From NCBI GenBank assembly GCA_004555265.1, contig SFIQ01000001.1, forward strand, positions 124,001 to 188,000: a stretch of DNA of 64,000 nt. Direction: 5' to 3'. The first letter of the stretch is position 1. Every line of letters begins with the position of its first letter. The translations under genes were made by a program, and so were the position numbers. The notes under the pieces were generated by a model that did no database searches, had not been told where the DNA came from, and saw only the letters and a list, made by a program, of their open reading frames with translations. Source of the stretch: Ruminococcus sp. Its GTDB lineage: Bacteria; Bacillota; Clostridia; Oscillospirales; Acutalibacteraceae. Shown piece by piece: positions 43,456 to 52,901 of the stretch.

Positions 43456-45054
43456 TTAATCTGCTTTTTCGTGCAATTCCAACAGATATTCGTCAAAGCG
43501 AATCTGCTTATCGTAAAATTCGCCGGGTGTAACATTGATTAAACGGTCGGCAACCGTCTCGACAAACTGATGGTCATGCGAAGTGAACAGAATCGTTTCG
43601 GGATAGCGGATTAAACCGTCATTCAACGAGGCAATGGACTCCAAATCCAAATGGTTGGTCGGTTCGTCCAAAATCAAAACATTTGCACCCGAAAGCATCA
43701 TCTTACACAGCATACAGCGGACGCGCTCCCCGCCCGACAACACCTTCGCCTGTTTCGTGGCCTCTTCGCCCGAAAACAGCATTCTGCCAAGCCATGAACG
43801 AATGTCGGATTCATAAATCAAATCCGAATATGCACGAATCCAGTCGAGCAAATCGTAGTCGCAGTTGTCAAAATAGGCACCGTTATCCGTCGGCAAGTAG
43901 CTGACGGAAGTGGTTACGCCCCATTTATAAGTTCCCGCATCAGGCTCTAACTCCCCTGACAAAATTTTAAACAGCGTTGTCTTTGCAAGCGCGTCTGCGC
44001 CGATAAATGCTACTTTTTCACGCGGGTGAATGGTAAAACTTACATTGTCGAGCACTTTTTTGCCGTTAATGGTTTTGGTAATTCCGCTGACGGTCAGCAC
44101 CTCGTTGCCGACTTTACGCGTAGGCTTAAAATCCACATACGGAAAACGGCGGGAGGAAACAGGCAATTCTTCCACTTGAATGGAATCAAGCAATTTTTTA
44201 CGGCTTGTTGCCTGCTTGGATTTGGAAGCATTCGCGCTGAAACGGCGAATAAACTCCTGCAATTCTTTGATTTTTGCTTCTGCCTTTTTATTCTGCTCCC
44301 GCATTTGGCGCTGTGCCATTTGCGTGTATGCATACCAAAAGTCGTAGTTCCCGACAAACATCGTGATTTTGCCGTAGTCGATGTCTACTGTATGGGTGCA
44401 GACCTTGTTTAAGAAATGGCGGTCATGGGAAATGACAATGACCGTGCTGTCCAAATCCAGCAAGAACTCTTCTAACCACGCAATGGCATCCAAATCCAAA
44501 TGGTTGGTCGGCTCGTCGAGTAACAAGATATCCGGATTGCCGAACAGTGCTTGTGCCAACAGGACTTTCACCTTATTCTCGCCCGTTAAATCAGACATTT
44601 GTGCATAATGCAAATCGTTGGGCACGCCCAACCCGTTTAACAAGATTTCCGCGTCGCTTTCGGCACTCCAACCGTCCATTTCGGAAAATTCCTCTTCCAA
44701 TTCGCAAAGGCGGATACCCTCCTCCTCGCTCATTTCCTCTTTGCTGTATAGAATTTCTTTCTCGTCAATAATCTCGCACAAACGCGCATTGCCCATCAAA
44801 ACCGTGCGCATTACATCGAATTGGTCAAATGCAAAATGGTCTTGCCGCAAAACGGACATTCTTTCATTTGGACCTTTGCGTACCTCACCCTTGTTCGGCT
44901 CGATTTCGCTCGCCAAAATTTTCATAAAAGTGGATTTACCCGCGCCATTCGCGCCGATAAGCCCATAGCAATTTCCGTTTGTGAATTTCAAATTCACATG
45001 CTCAAACAATACGCGCCCACCATACTGCAAACCGACATTTACTGCTTCTAACAT
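43456..45054 (-). CDS. ABC-F family ATP-binding protein (YbiT-like)
   Basis: This 532-aa soluble protein has two ABC domains. Domain 1 has GANGAGKST and LLLDEPTNHLD with a degenerate signature LTGENKVKVL. Domain 2 has a degenerate P-loop GADALAKTT but an intact LSGGERVRCM and LILDEPTNHLD. A charged linker (about 240-300, with ASKSKQATSRKK) could enter the ribosome. It is the YbiT/EttA-type translation factor rather than a drug pump. ATG 45054 follows AAGGAG. A structured leader of about 200 bases precedes it, so expression may be attenuated. Confidence 0.88.
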   Translation of the reverse strand: MLEAVNVGLQYGGRVLFEHVNLKFTNGNCYGLIGANGAGKSTFMKILASEIEPNKGEVRKGPNERMSVLRQDHFAFDQFDVMRTVLMGNARLCEIIDEKEILYSKEEMSEEEGIRLCELEEEFSEMDGWSAESDAEILLNGLGVPNDLHYAQMSDLTGENKVKVLLAQALFGNPDILLLDEPTNHLDLDAIAWLEEFLLDLDSTVIVISHDRHFLNKVCTHTVDIDYGKITMFVGNYDFWYAYTQMAQRQMREQNKKAEAKIKELQEFIRRFSANASKSKQATSRKKLLDSIQVEELPVSSRRFPYVDFKPTRKVGNEVLTVSGITKTINGKKVLDNVSFTIHPREKVAFIGADALAKTTLFKILSGELEPDAGTYKWGVTTSVSYLPTDNGAYFDNCDYDLLDWIRAYSDLIYESDIRSWLGRMLFSGEEATKQAKVLSGGERVRCMLCKMMLSGANVLILDEPTNHLDLESIASLNDGLIRYPETILFTSHDHQFVETVADRLINVTPGEFYDKQIRFDEYLLELHEKAD

Positions 45055-45256
45055 ACATTCTCCTTTTTCGATAAAAAAGGGGATGTAAAAAAAGTGCAGA
45101 CCGCATAAAGCCCAATCACACAAGGCGTATTTTTGATTTGGAAAGAAACAACCGTCCAAAAACGCCTTAAATCACCGTCGGGTAGCCGCAGACAACGCAA
45201 ACGCGTTGTCTGCGCTCGGCTTGTTCATTCTGCGCATTTTTTCCTATCCCCAACAA
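45055..45256 (-). promoter_or_regulatory. Structured leader of the second ABC-F gene
   Basis: It contains a perfect 12-bp hairpin with a 4-base loop (45187-45198 with 45203-45214), a second pairing of AAGGCGT/ACGCCTT (45122-45128 with 45162-45168), and then a run of seven T (minus strand, near 45094-45087) followed by the Shine-Dalgarno. This layout resembles transcription attenuation, but no promoter or leader peptide could be fixed. Confidence 0.4.
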
Positions 45257-45291
45257 GGGGCTGTAAAAAAACGAAAGTTTTTTACAGCCCC
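45257..45291. terminator. Terminator hairpin, copy 3 of a repeated element
   Basis: The arms GGGGCTGTAAAAAA and TTTTTTACAGCCCC (45257-45270 and 45278-45291) enclose ACGAAAG. It lies 10 bases after the sugar transferase stop, on the minus side, in the opposite loop orientation from the copy after clpX. Confidence 0.8.
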
Positions 45292-45301
45292 TTTCAATGA
45301 T

Positions 45302-46756
45302 TTATTCCCGTGTACCCGTATTTGTATCCGTATTCGATGCAGAATCCTGTTCTGCAATCCCCGTTTCCGTTGTTTCGGAAGACGAGTCATCTGCACAGAA
45401 AAATTCGTATTCTTCACCCGTCTTAAACGCCTCCGTACTGTCGGACGCCTTCAAAAACACCGTCAGTGTTTGGAAAATCAGTTTAATATCCAGCCAAATG
45501 CTGTACTGCTCAATATACATTAAATCCATGACAAGCTTGTCTTTGGGCGATGTATTATATTTTCCTGCGATTTGCGCAAAACCGGTTAACCCCGCTTTTA
45601 CACGCAAACGGTAACTGAATTCCGGCAATGCTTTTGTGTAAGCGTCCACATTTTCAATCATTTCCGGACGCGGCCCGACGACACTCATTTCGCCCTTAAA
45701 AATATTGATAATCTGCGGCAATTCATCAATGCGGAATTTGCGCAGATATTTACCGACCTTGGTAATACGGTCATCGTCAGAGGTGACGGAACGGTTGACA
45801 GACCCCGCCTCTTTCATGGTGCGGAATTTATACACTTCAAAAATCTTACCGCCTTTGGTGGCGCGCTTTTGTTTGAAAAACACTTTGCCGCCGTCTTCCG
45901 CCTTAATGGCGGCGGCGCAAATCAGCATCAGCGGACTTGTCACAATCAGCCCAACGGTTGAAATCACTAAATCCATAATACGCTTTGCGACGCTTTGTTC
46001 CACGGTCAGCCCCTTGATTTGCGAAGCAACCAACGGTTTGTCGTCTAAGATAGATGTGCGACTGCGCAAGGACACGACATCACACATTTCAAAATTATAA
46101 TAGATGTTTTTATTTTTGGCGTAGCAATACTCAACAAGCATGGTACGCGTAGACATCGGTACATCATACAAAAATACGGTATCGCATCGATTGACAATAT
46201 CAAACAAACGGTTATCCGTATACAAAATCATATCCGTAATGACATATTGCTTTTTATACTTCCGAATTTTCGGCACAATATTGTTCAGCGCGTATTTCGA
46301 GGAAGTAATCACACAGCATTTTTCGGGTGAATTAATGGAAAAAAATACAAAGTTGCCGAAATAGGCGAAAAACACAATCACCACAAATTGCAACAGCATA
46401 ACCAACAACAACAATTCCGGATTTTCATACCGAAAGGTTGCGTTATTATTGGCGTTAGTGTTCATAATGCAAAGCTGCAAATGTGTAATGATGTCCGTAA
46501 TAAAAGCGGAAAGGGTTAACGAATGAATAATCGGCTTGCTTTTATACTCCCCGATTCGATACCCGCCGTAAACGGACATCATCGCACCGCCGAGTACAAC
46601 AAAGGTCAGCATACAAATGGCGGCGGTTCTGGAAGAACGCAACAGCCACGGATTTTGGTTGCCGAAAATCAAGAAAAAAATGGCAAACAGAGAGACAAAC
46701 AAACACAGTTTTAAAAGCAATACGATTGTTCTCTGAAATTTTTTTAGAAGTTTCAT
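45302..46756 (-). CDS. Polyprenyl glycosyl-1-phosphate transferase (priming enzyme)
   Basis: This 484-aa protein has about four to five N-terminal membrane helices, a Rossmann-like middle domain (about 145-240) and a C-terminal bacterial sugar transferase domain (about 260-460). That domain has KRIMDLVIS, FRTM, DELPQIINIFKGEMS and VVGPRPE motifs. It transfers a sugar-1-phosphate to undecaprenyl phosphate, the first step of a lipid-linked repeat unit. The glf-led operon at 8-16 kb lacks such an enzyme, so this gene may serve it. It has a strong promoter at 46821-46849. Confidence 0.92.
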   Translation of the reverse strand: MKLLKKFQRTIVLLLKLCLFVSLFAIFFLIFGNQNPWLLRSSRTAAICMLTFVVLGGAMMSVYGGYRIGEYKSKPIIHSLTLSAFITDIITHLQLCIMNTNANNNATFRYENPELLLLVMLLQFVVIVFFAYFGNFVFFSINSPEKCCVITSSKYALNNIVPKIRKYKKQYVITDMILYTDNRLFDIVNRCDTVFLYDVPMSTRTMLVEYCYAKNKNIYYNFEMCDVVSLRSRTSILDDKPLVASQIKGLTVEQSVAKRIMDLVISTVGLIVTSPLMLICAAAIKAEDGGKVFFKQKRATKGGKIFEVYKFRTMKEAGSVNRSVTSDDDRITKVGKYLRKFRIDELPQIINIFKGEMSVVGPRPEMIENVDAYTKALPEFSYRLRVKAGLTGFAQIAGKYNTSPKDKLVMDLMYIEQYSIWLDIKLIFQTLTVFLKASDSTEAFKTGEEYEFFCADDSSSETTETGIAEQDSASNTDTNTGTRE

Positions 46757-46820
46757 AGGTCATCCTCGAAAAGAGATTGCTTTTGCTGAATCGTCCGCAT
46801 ATAGCGCAAACATTGCAGTT

Positions 46821-46849
46821 ATTCTACGCTTTTTTTCCGATTTTGTCAA
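46821..46849 (-). promoter_or_regulatory. Promoter of the priming transferase
   Basis: On the minus strand TTGACA (46849-46844), 17 bases, TAGAAT (46826-46821). The leader to the ATG at 46756 is about 60 bases. Confidence 0.75.
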
Positions 46850-46860
46850 TAGAAGCCGTT

Positions 46861-47100
46861 TTAAGCCGGAAGCAAAGACAATATCCACGCAGCGGCACTT
46901 TTCAAACCGTCGTTTGTCAGCGGAAAGCTCTGCCCTTCCTTGTTTTCTGCAAGTTCAAAGCAAATATCCTCTTGCCACACCGCGGCAGAAAGCATATCCT
47001 CTTCGCGACAAACTCGAAAACGAAAATCCTCTTTTAAACTGCCTGTAAAGGCATTTTTTTGTTCAAAATACGAGATTTCCGGTAAATCTAAATTCGGCAT
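46861..47100 (-). CDS. Small hypothetical protein after potD
   Basis: This 79-aa acidic, soluble protein is not recognised. It begins MPNLDLPEISYFE and ends with an amphipathic helix AAAWILSLL. GGAGG lies 8 bases before ATG 47100, and the start lies 76 bases downstream of potD, so it may be the fifth gene of the pot operon. It has no signal peptide, and its two Cys do not form a recognised motif. An open frame extends to 47172 without a ribosome-binding site. Confidence 0.65.
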   Translation of the reverse strand: MPNLDLPEISYFEQKNAFTGSLKEDFRFRVCREEDMLSAAVWQEDICFELAENKEGQSFPLTNDGLKSAAAWILSLLPA

Positions 47101-47175
47101 TACGCACGCCTCCCACATACAGATATTGCAACAGATGCCAAAAGAGAGCATCTGTTGCAATCCAAAGTACAATAG

Positions 47176-48291
47176 TTACGCAAGTTTCACTTCTTCCCAA
47201 AGGCGAGAAAGCAAATCCAAAGTATCTTGGTCGAGATTGTGGAAATATTCTGCCTCAACCGTCTGTTTCGGATATAAAACTTCATTATCCTTTAACGAAT
47301 AGCGGTCGTCCGCCAAAACAGCAGTATTCGGGCAAAGGTAGAAGAGATACTCTGCATTGGCAAGCGAAATTTCCGGCTCGCACATAAAATTGATAAACAA
47401 TTCCGCCGCGGCTTTATTCTTGGCGGTAGCAGGTATGCACATGGAATCCACAAAGATGTTGGTACCCTCTTTCGGATAGACAAACGCCAAATCCGGATTG
47501 ACATCCTGCATCGTCAGGAAATCCCCCGCATAATACGGAGCAATTGCCGCTTCCCCGCTTTCCATTTTGGTGAAAATTTCATCCATAACATAAGACTGTA
47601 TCAGCGGTTTCTGTTCTTTCAGTTTTTGCGCCGCCGCTTCCCACTCGGCAACATCGGTGGTATTCACAGACTGCCCTAACAAATACTGCGCTACGCCGAA
47701 AGCATCGCGGGAATTGTTAAATGTCAAAATTTGTCCGCTGTATTTCTCATCCCACATAATGCTCCAACTGTCCGGCACTTCATCCACCATGGTGGTGTTA
47801 TAAATCAAGCCGACCATACCGCCGGTATAGGGTACACTGTATGCATTTTCGGGGTCGAAATACAAGTTTTTGTACTCGTTCGCAATATAAGAATAGTTCG
47901 GGATATTGGCAAAATCCAATTTTTGCAGCATTCCCTCTTTGACCATACGCTCAATCATATAGTCGGAAGGAATAATCACATCGTAGCTGACGCCGCCGCT
48001 TTTCAGTTTTGAGTACATATCCTCATTGGAAGCGTAAGTGGTATAATTTACGGTGATACCTGTCAAATTTTCAAATTCCGCAATGACATTCACCGCGCCG
48101 TCTTCCCCGTCGGAAATATACTCGCCCCAGTTATAAACATTGATTTCCGTACCGCGGAGAGATTCCACATCATAATTGCCGACCAATTTGGTTGTATCCA
48201 AAGCGCCGACTTTTTGTGAGCCGCAACCTGCGAAACACAAAATCCCCGCAAACAATACAAGCGTCATCAAAACAGAAAGAAATTTTTTCAT
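47176..48291 (-). CDS. potD: Spermidine/putrescine-binding lipoprotein PotD
   Basis: This 371-aa extracellular substrate-binding protein has a lipoprotein signal peptide, with lipobox ending FAGC, followed by the PotD core: INVYNWGEYIS, YDVIIPSDYMIERM, PYTGGMVGLIYN. It captures polyamines and delivers them to PotBC. It overlaps potC by 4 bases (ATGA). Confidence 0.95.
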   Translation of the reverse strand: MKKFLSVLMTLVLFAGILCFAGCGSQKVGALDTTKLVGNYDVESLRGTEINVYNWGEYISDGEDGAVNVIAEFENLTGITVNYTTYASNEDMYSKLKSGGVSYDVIIPSDYMIERMVKEGMLQKLDFANIPNYSYIANEYKNLYFDPENAYSVPYTGGMVGLIYNTTMVDEVPDSWSIMWDEKYSGQILTFNNSRDAFGVAQYLLGQSVNTTDVAEWEAAAQKLKEQKPLIQSYVMDEIFTKMESGEAAIAPYYAGDFLTMQDVNPDLAFVYPKEGTNIFVDSMCIPATAKNKAAAELFINFMCEPEISLANAEYLFYLCPNTAVLADDRYSLKDNEVLYPKQTVEAEYFHNLDQDTLDLLSRLWEEVKLA

Positions 48292-49118
48292 GATTTGTCC
48301 TCCTTATTTCCGATTTGCTTTTTCTGTTTATTTTCCGCACGCGCTTGCATCACATTCATTAAAATCAGCAGGGCGAGCACCGTTACAAATATCAAAGTGG
48401 AAAGCGCGTACATATCCGGCTTTACCTTTTTCTTGGTCATCGAGAAAATCACAATCGGCAGAGTTTGAAACTTTGGTCCTGTCACAAAATAGCTGATAAT
48501 AAAATCATCCAAAGACAGCGTAAACGCCATGATAAGCCCTGTTATGATGCCCGAAGAAATGTTAGGCAACACGACCTTAAAGAACGCCGAGACGGGTGTA
48601 CAACCCAAATCCTGCGCAGCCTCTGACAAATGTTTGTCGGTTTGCCGCAGTTTCGGAAGCACAGATAAAATGACATACGGCAAATTAAATGTGATATGCG
48701 CGATTAACAGCGTCGGAAATCCAAGTGCGTCTTTTGAACTGACAAAACTGCCGACAAAGACAAACAACAACATCATGGAAACGCCTGTGACGATTTCCGG
48801 ATTCATCATGGGGATATTGGTAACGGTCAACACGGCATTTTTGACCCATTTCTTTTTCATGGTATGAATCCCCACAGCCGCCATTGTGCCGAGCACCACG
48901 GAAATGAGTGAAGACGAAACAGCCAAAAGCAAGGTGTTGGAAAGCGCGGTTAAAGTAACATTATCTCCCAAAAGCTGTTGATACCACTTTAACGAAAAAC
49001 CTTCCATCACGCTTGTGCTTGCCGTACCGTTAAAAGACAGCACAATCATCACAAGCATCGGCGCGTACAAAAAGAACATAATCAGCCCGATATACAGATT
49101 GGAAGCGGCTTTTTTCAT
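48288..49118 (-). CDS. potC: Polyamine ABC transporter permease PotC
   Basis: This 276-aa protein has six membrane helices and the cytoplasmic coupling motif EAAQDLGCTPVSAFFKVVLP. It pairs with PotB to form the membrane channel of the polyamine importer. A short Lys-rich C-terminus follows the last helix. It overlaps both potB and potD by four bases, indicating coupled translation. Confidence 0.95.
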   Translation of the reverse strand: MKKAASNLYIGLIMFFLYAPMLVMIVLSFNGTASTSVMEGFSLKWYQQLLGDNVTLTALSNTLLLAVSSSLISVVLGTMAAVGIHTMKKKWVKNAVLTVTNIPMMNPEIVTGVSMMLLFVFVGSFVSSKDALGFPTLLIAHITFNLPYVILSVLPKLRQTDKHLSEAAQDLGCTPVSAFFKVVLPNISSGIITGLIMAFTLSLDDFIISYFVTGPKFQTLPIVIFSMTKKKVKPDMYALSTLIFVTVLALLILMNVMQARAENKQKKQIGNKEDKS

Positions 49119-49939
49119 ATCAAAATCGCCTCCTCATCATCGTCGGCAAAACGATTCATCACCAGCATACACACAATAATCATCAGCATGAGCACCAAAG
49201 AAAGAGAGGCGCCGAGATTGTAGTTGTATGCCGATTGGAACTGCATTTCAATCGAGTCGCCGACCAGCAGAAACTTGCCGCCGCCGAGTTTTTGGCTGAT
49301 ATAAAAGGTACTGACAGACGGCACAAACACCATTGTGATACCGGAAACAACACCGGGCATACTCAAAGGCATAATCACGCGCCGCAATACAGAGGTACTG
49401 CTGCAACCGAGGTCTTGCGCCGCTTCCGTCAGACTGTAATCAAGTTTTGACATAATGGAATAAATCGGCAAAACCATATACGGCAGAAAATTATAAACCA
49501 TACCCAAAATCACCGCGCCCGGCGTGTTAATCATTTGTACAGTGGGCAATCCAACGGCTTTGAGTAAATTGTTGATAATCCCCGTGTTGGATAAAATCGA
49601 AATCCAAGAATATGTCCGGATTAAAAAATTCATCCACATCGGCAGCATAACAAGCATCATAAGCGTTCGCTGTTTAGACGCTTTTGACCGCGCCATAATA
49701 TAAGCCAGCGGGTAGGCTAAAACCAAACAGATTACGGTTGCCGCTACGGCATAACCGATAGAACGGGCAAAGGTTTCTTTATACGCAGTTAAGGCAGTAA
49801 TATTGTTCCATGTAAAAGCACCGGAACGGTCGGTAAATGCATAATACACCACCATAATCATCGGTGCAACAATAAACAACACCGACCAAACGATATACGG
49901 CGCATTGATGAGTTTGGAGAGGAAGGAAGTTTTTTTCAT
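49115..49939 (-). CDS. potB: Polyamine ABC transporter permease PotB
   Basis: This 274-aa protein has six membrane helices and the coupling motif EAAQDLGCSSTSVLRRVIMP. It is the other half of the PotBC channel. It starts 2 bases after the potA stop and overlaps potC by four bases. Confidence 0.95.
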   Translation of the reverse strand: MKKTSFLSKLINAPYIVWSVLFIVAPMIMVVYYAFTDRSGAFTWNNITALTAYKETFARSIGYAVAATVICLVLAYPLAYIMARSKASKQRTLMMLVMLPMWMNFLIRTYSWISILSNTGIINNLLKAVGLPTVQMINTPGAVILGMVYNFLPYMVLPIYSIMSKLDYSLTEAAQDLGCSSTSVLRRVIMPLSMPGVVSGITMVFVPSVSTFYISQKLGGGKFLLVGDSIEMQFQSAYNYNLGASLSLVLMLMIIVCMLVMNRFADDDEEAILI

Positions 49940-49941
49940 TT

Positions 49942-51093
49942 TTATTCCTCCACCGTTTCGCCGCCCGCGTCATCGGCTTCAACCGACGGATTGGACAGTT
50001 CGTCAAACTCCTCGCTGAACGAACTGTAATCGCCGTAAAGACCGGAATATTCGCTCTTTTTCATCACTTGGATTTCGTCTGGTTTAATGGAGATACCGAT
50101 TTTATCGCCGACAGCGGAATACTCCGTTGTCTGCACCATCCATTTAAAGCCGTCAATATCCACAATGATTTCATAATGCACGCCTTTAAAGGTCACGGAA
50201 GTAACAATGCCTTTGAGCATACCGTCTTCGGGCGCCACAATATCGACATCCTCGGGACGAACAACCACATCGACAGGTTCATCTTTCCCGAATCCTTTGT
50301 CAACACATTGAAACTTTATGCCTTGAAATTCTACGGAGAAATCGCTGTGCATAATGCCGTCCACAATATTACTTTCCCCGATAAAATCCGCCACAAACGC
50401 ATTTTTCGGCTCATTGTAAATATCCGTCGGGGTGCCGATTTGCTGAATTTCGCCCGCATTCATGACGACGATTGTGTCGGACATCGACAGGGCTTCTTCT
50501 TGGTCGTGCGTAACATAAATAAAGGTTATGCCCAATCTCTTTTGAATGTTTTTGAGTTCGACCTGCATATCCTTACGCAATTTCAAATCCAAAGCGCCCA
50601 AAGGCTCATCTAACAGCAAGACACGCGGTTTCACCGCCAAAGCGCGCGCAATCGCAACACGCTGCTGCTGCCCACCGGAAAGAGAATTGATATTTCGCTT
50701 TTCAAAGCCTTTCAGGTTGACAAGCGCGAGCATCTCCTCCACCGTAGAGCGAATTTCTTGTTTGGATTTTTTTTGCTGTTTTAAACCAAAGGCAATATTT
50801 TCATAAACATTCAAATGCGGAAACAGAGCATAACGCTGAAAAATGGTGTTCACCTGGCGCTTGTAGGCCGGCACACCATTGATTGCTTTTCCTTCAAAAA
50901 TGACTTCGCCGCTGTCCGGCTCCAAAAAGCCCGCGATGATGCGAAGTGTCGTGGTTTTTCCACAGCCGGAGGGCCCGAGCAGTGTAATAAACTCACCGTC
51001 TCGGATATAAAGGTTTAAATCCTTTAAAATCGGCTGTCCGTCAAAGCTGACGGAGATGTTCTTTAAATCAATAATCACTGCGTTTTTTTCCAA
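49942..51093 (-). CDS. potA: Polyamine ABC transporter ATPase PotA
   Basis: This 383-aa ATPase powers polyamine import. It has Walker A GPSGCGKTTT, the signature LSGGQQQRVA, Walker B VLLLDEPLGALD and the H-loop VTHDQEEALS, followed by a TOBE-like regulatory domain (about 240-345). The acidic C-terminal tail of about 25 residues is longer than usual. It is first in potABCD, with a promoter at 51167-51195. Confidence 0.96.
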   Translation of the reverse strand: MEKNAVIIDLKNISVSFDGQPILKDLNLYIRDGEFITLLGPSGCGKTTTLRIIAGFLEPDSGEVIFEGKAINGVPAYKRQVNTIFQRYALFPHLNVYENIAFGLKQQKKSKQEIRSTVEEMLALVNLKGFEKRNINSLSGGQQQRVAIARALAVKPRVLLLDEPLGALDLKLRKDMQVELKNIQKRLGITFIYVTHDQEEALSMSDTIVVMNAGEIQQIGTPTDIYNEPKNAFVADFIGESNIVDGIMHSDFSVEFQGIKFQCVDKGFGKDEPVDVVVRPEDVDIVAPEDGMLKGIVTSVTFKGVHYEIIVDIDGFKWMVQTTEYSAVGDKIGISIKPDEIQVMKKSEYSGLYGDYSSFSEEFDELSNPSVEADDAGGETVEE

Positions 51094-51166
51094 TTATGCA
51101 GCCCCTTTCCAACCGATAGATATAGTTGGAGAAGCGCGAAACGCTCCCCCTAATTGGTATGGTACA

Positions 51167-51195
51167 AATATAGAGAAAAAACGCAAAAAAGTCAA
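51167..51195 (-). promoter_or_regulatory. Promoter of potABCD
   Basis: On the minus strand TTGACT (51195-51190), 17 bases, TATATT (51172-51167). The leader of about 70 bases holds a small imperfect hairpin near 51129-51147. Confidence 0.65.
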
Positions 51196-51226
51196 TAATT
51201 TTACAAAAAAATTACAAAGATATTTT

Positions 51227-51259
51227 AAAAAAAGATGCCGCCTGAAAAAAGGCAGCATC
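51227..51259 (-). terminator. Terminator of trpS-ybaK
   Basis: GATGCCGCCT pairs with AGGCAGCATC (51234-51243, 51250-51259) with one mismatch, and seven T follow on the minus strand (51233-51227). Confidence 0.9.
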
Positions 51260-51278
51260 TTCAAAGCAAGCGAAAATG

Positions 51279-51749
51279 TTATTCCCACGCTTTGCAAACA
51301 TCAATCCACGAAACAAAGCCGGAGTATTGCTCCAATTCAGGGATAGACAGTTCAATCGCGCTGTTGGCACTGCCGCAGGCAGGAAAAACGGTTTCAAAGC
51401 GTTTCAAGGAAATATCCAAATAAACCTCTACCCCGTCACGCACGCCGAACGGACACACCCCACCGACCGCGTGCCCGATAAGCGGCTCCACTTCATCGTA
51501 TCCGAGCATTTTCGCTTTTGTGTGAAATTGCGCTTTAAATTTCGGGTTGTCAATTTTGGCGTCACCCGCCGTCACAATCAAAACGGGCTTGTCCTCCACC
51601 AGAAAGGAGAGCGTTTTTGCAATTCGATCGGCGTCGGTGTGTAAAGCCTCCGCCGCCAATTCCACCGTTGCGCTGGAAACGGCAAATTCCCGTATACGGT
51701 CTTGCATATTATATTGCGCAAAATAATCGCGCACACGTTCAATCGACAT
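51279..51749 (-). CDS. ybaK: YbaK/EbsC family aminoacyl-tRNA deacylase
   Basis: This 156-aa protein of the ProX/YbaK editing superfamily has the conserved Lys in ADRIAKTLSFLV and the GGVCPFGV loop, and probably hydrolyses mischarged aminoacyl-tRNA such as Cys-tRNA-Pro. It lies 21 bases after trpS, so the two translation-quality genes are probably co-transcribed. Confidence 0.9.
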   Translation of the reverse strand: MSIERVRDYFAQYNMQDRIREFAVSSATVELAAEALHTDADRIAKTLSFLVEDKPVLIVTAGDAKIDNPKFKAQFHTKAKMLGYDEVEPLIGHAVGGVCPFGVRDGVEVYLDISLKRFETVFPACGSANSAIELSIPELEQYSGFVSWIDVCKAWE

Positions 51750-51770
51750 TTATGATTCTTCTTTCTTGCA

Positions 51771-52775
51771 TTACAGTTGGTAAAAACCGACCTTTTTCAT
51801 GGCTTTACGCAAGGTCTTGTTGGCAAAATAGGACGCTTTCTCGGCGCCTTGTTGCATACAAGTATTCAAGTACGCTTTGTCGGCAATTAAACGGTCAAAT
51901 TCGGATTTTACGGGACGCAGCTCCTCGACAACCGCCTCAGCAACCGCAGCTTTGAAATCACCGTAGCCTTTACCCTCAAATTCAGCGGTAATCTCGTCAA
52001 AACTCTTGCCCGTACAGCAAGCGTAAATCCCCATTAAGTTGTTTACGCCGTCTTTCCCCTCACCGTAATAGACGCGCGCTTCGGAATCCGTCACGGCACT
52101 TTTGATTTTGCGTGTGATGGTATCGGCATCGTCAAGCATCGAAATAAACGCTTTCACATTGGTATCGGATTTGCTCATTTTCTTGGTCGGCTCTTGCAAA
52201 GACATAATTTTCGCGCCCGCCTTGCCGATAAACGGTTCGGGCAGTTTGAAGGTATCGCCGTACAACCCGTTAAATCGTTCGGCAATATCGCGCGTGATTT
52301 CCAAGTGCTGTTTTTGGTCCACGCCGATGGGCACAAAGTCCGCTTGATACAGCAAAATATCCGCCGCCATCAGCGTCGGGTACGAAAACAAGCCGACATT
52401 GACATTTTCGGGGTGTTTTTCGCTTTTATCTTTAAACTGCGTCATACGCGCCGCTTCACCGAATTGGGTGTAGCAGTTCAAAATCCACGCAAGTTGTGCG
52501 TGCGCGTTGACATGGCTTTGCACAAACACGGTATTTTTCTCCGGGTCAAGACCGATTGCGAGCAAAAGGGCGTACATTTCCAAAGTACGACGGCGCAGTT
52601 GCGCAGGCTCGGGGCGCACGGTAATCGAATGCAAATCCGCCACGGCGTAAAAACATTCATAATCGTTTGACATGGTTTTCCAATTCTTTAATGCACCGAG
52701 ATAATTGCCGAGTGTGGGCGTACCCGTTGGTTGAATCGCACTTAAAACAATTTGTTTTTTCTCTGCTGTTTCCAT
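51771..52775 (-). CDS. trpS: Tryptophanyl-tRNA synthetase
   Basis: This 334-aa class I synthetase has the HIGH-type motif in PTGTPTLGNYLGA and KMSKS at KKMSKSDTN. ATG 52775 is supported by TAGGAG upstream and by a promoter at 52817-52845; the open frame beyond it would start upstream of the transcript. No T-box leader is possible in the short 5' UTR. Confidence 0.97.
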   Translation of the reverse strand: METAEKKQIVLSAIQPTGTPTLGNYLGALKNWKTMSNDYECFYAVADLHSITVRPEPAQLRRRTLEMYALLLAIGLDPEKNTVFVQSHVNAHAQLAWILNCYTQFGEAARMTQFKDKSEKHPENVNVGLFSYPTLMAADILLYQADFVPIGVDQKQHLEITRDIAERFNGLYGDTFKLPEPFIGKAGAKIMSLQEPTKKMSKSDTNVKAFISMLDDADTITRKIKSAVTDSEARVYYGEGKDGVNNLMGIYACCTGKSFDEITAEFEGKGYGDFKAAVAEAVVEELRPVKSEFDRLIADKAYLNTCMQQGAEKASYFANKTLRKAMKKVGFYQL

Positions 52776-52816
52776 ATCTGTATCTCCTAAAACAAAGTAA
52801 AAATCAAAGTACGAGC

Positions 52817-52845
52817 ATTGTACCACAAATTACCGTTTATAGCAA
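52817..52845 (-). promoter_or_regulatory. Promoter of trpS
   Basis: On the minus strand TTGCTA (52845-52840), 17 bases, TACAAT (52822-52817). Confidence 0.65.
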
Positions 52846-52846
52846 C

Positions 52847-52883
52847 AAAAAAATCCGCAGCGCCTGTGAAAAAGCCCTGCGGA
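52847..52883 (-). terminator. Terminator of the TetR-ABC exporter operon
   Basis: TCCGCAG pairs with CTGCGGA (52854-52860, 52877-52883) around a 16-base loop, and seven T follow on the minus strand. It abuts the trpS promoter. Confidence 0.8.
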
Positions 52884-52901
52884 AAACCGTTTTGCCGACG
52901 C

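Noticed and set aside
52776..52853. T-box riboswitch upstream of trpS
   Set aside because: The leader after the promoter is under 50 bases, too short, and no T-box sequence is visible.
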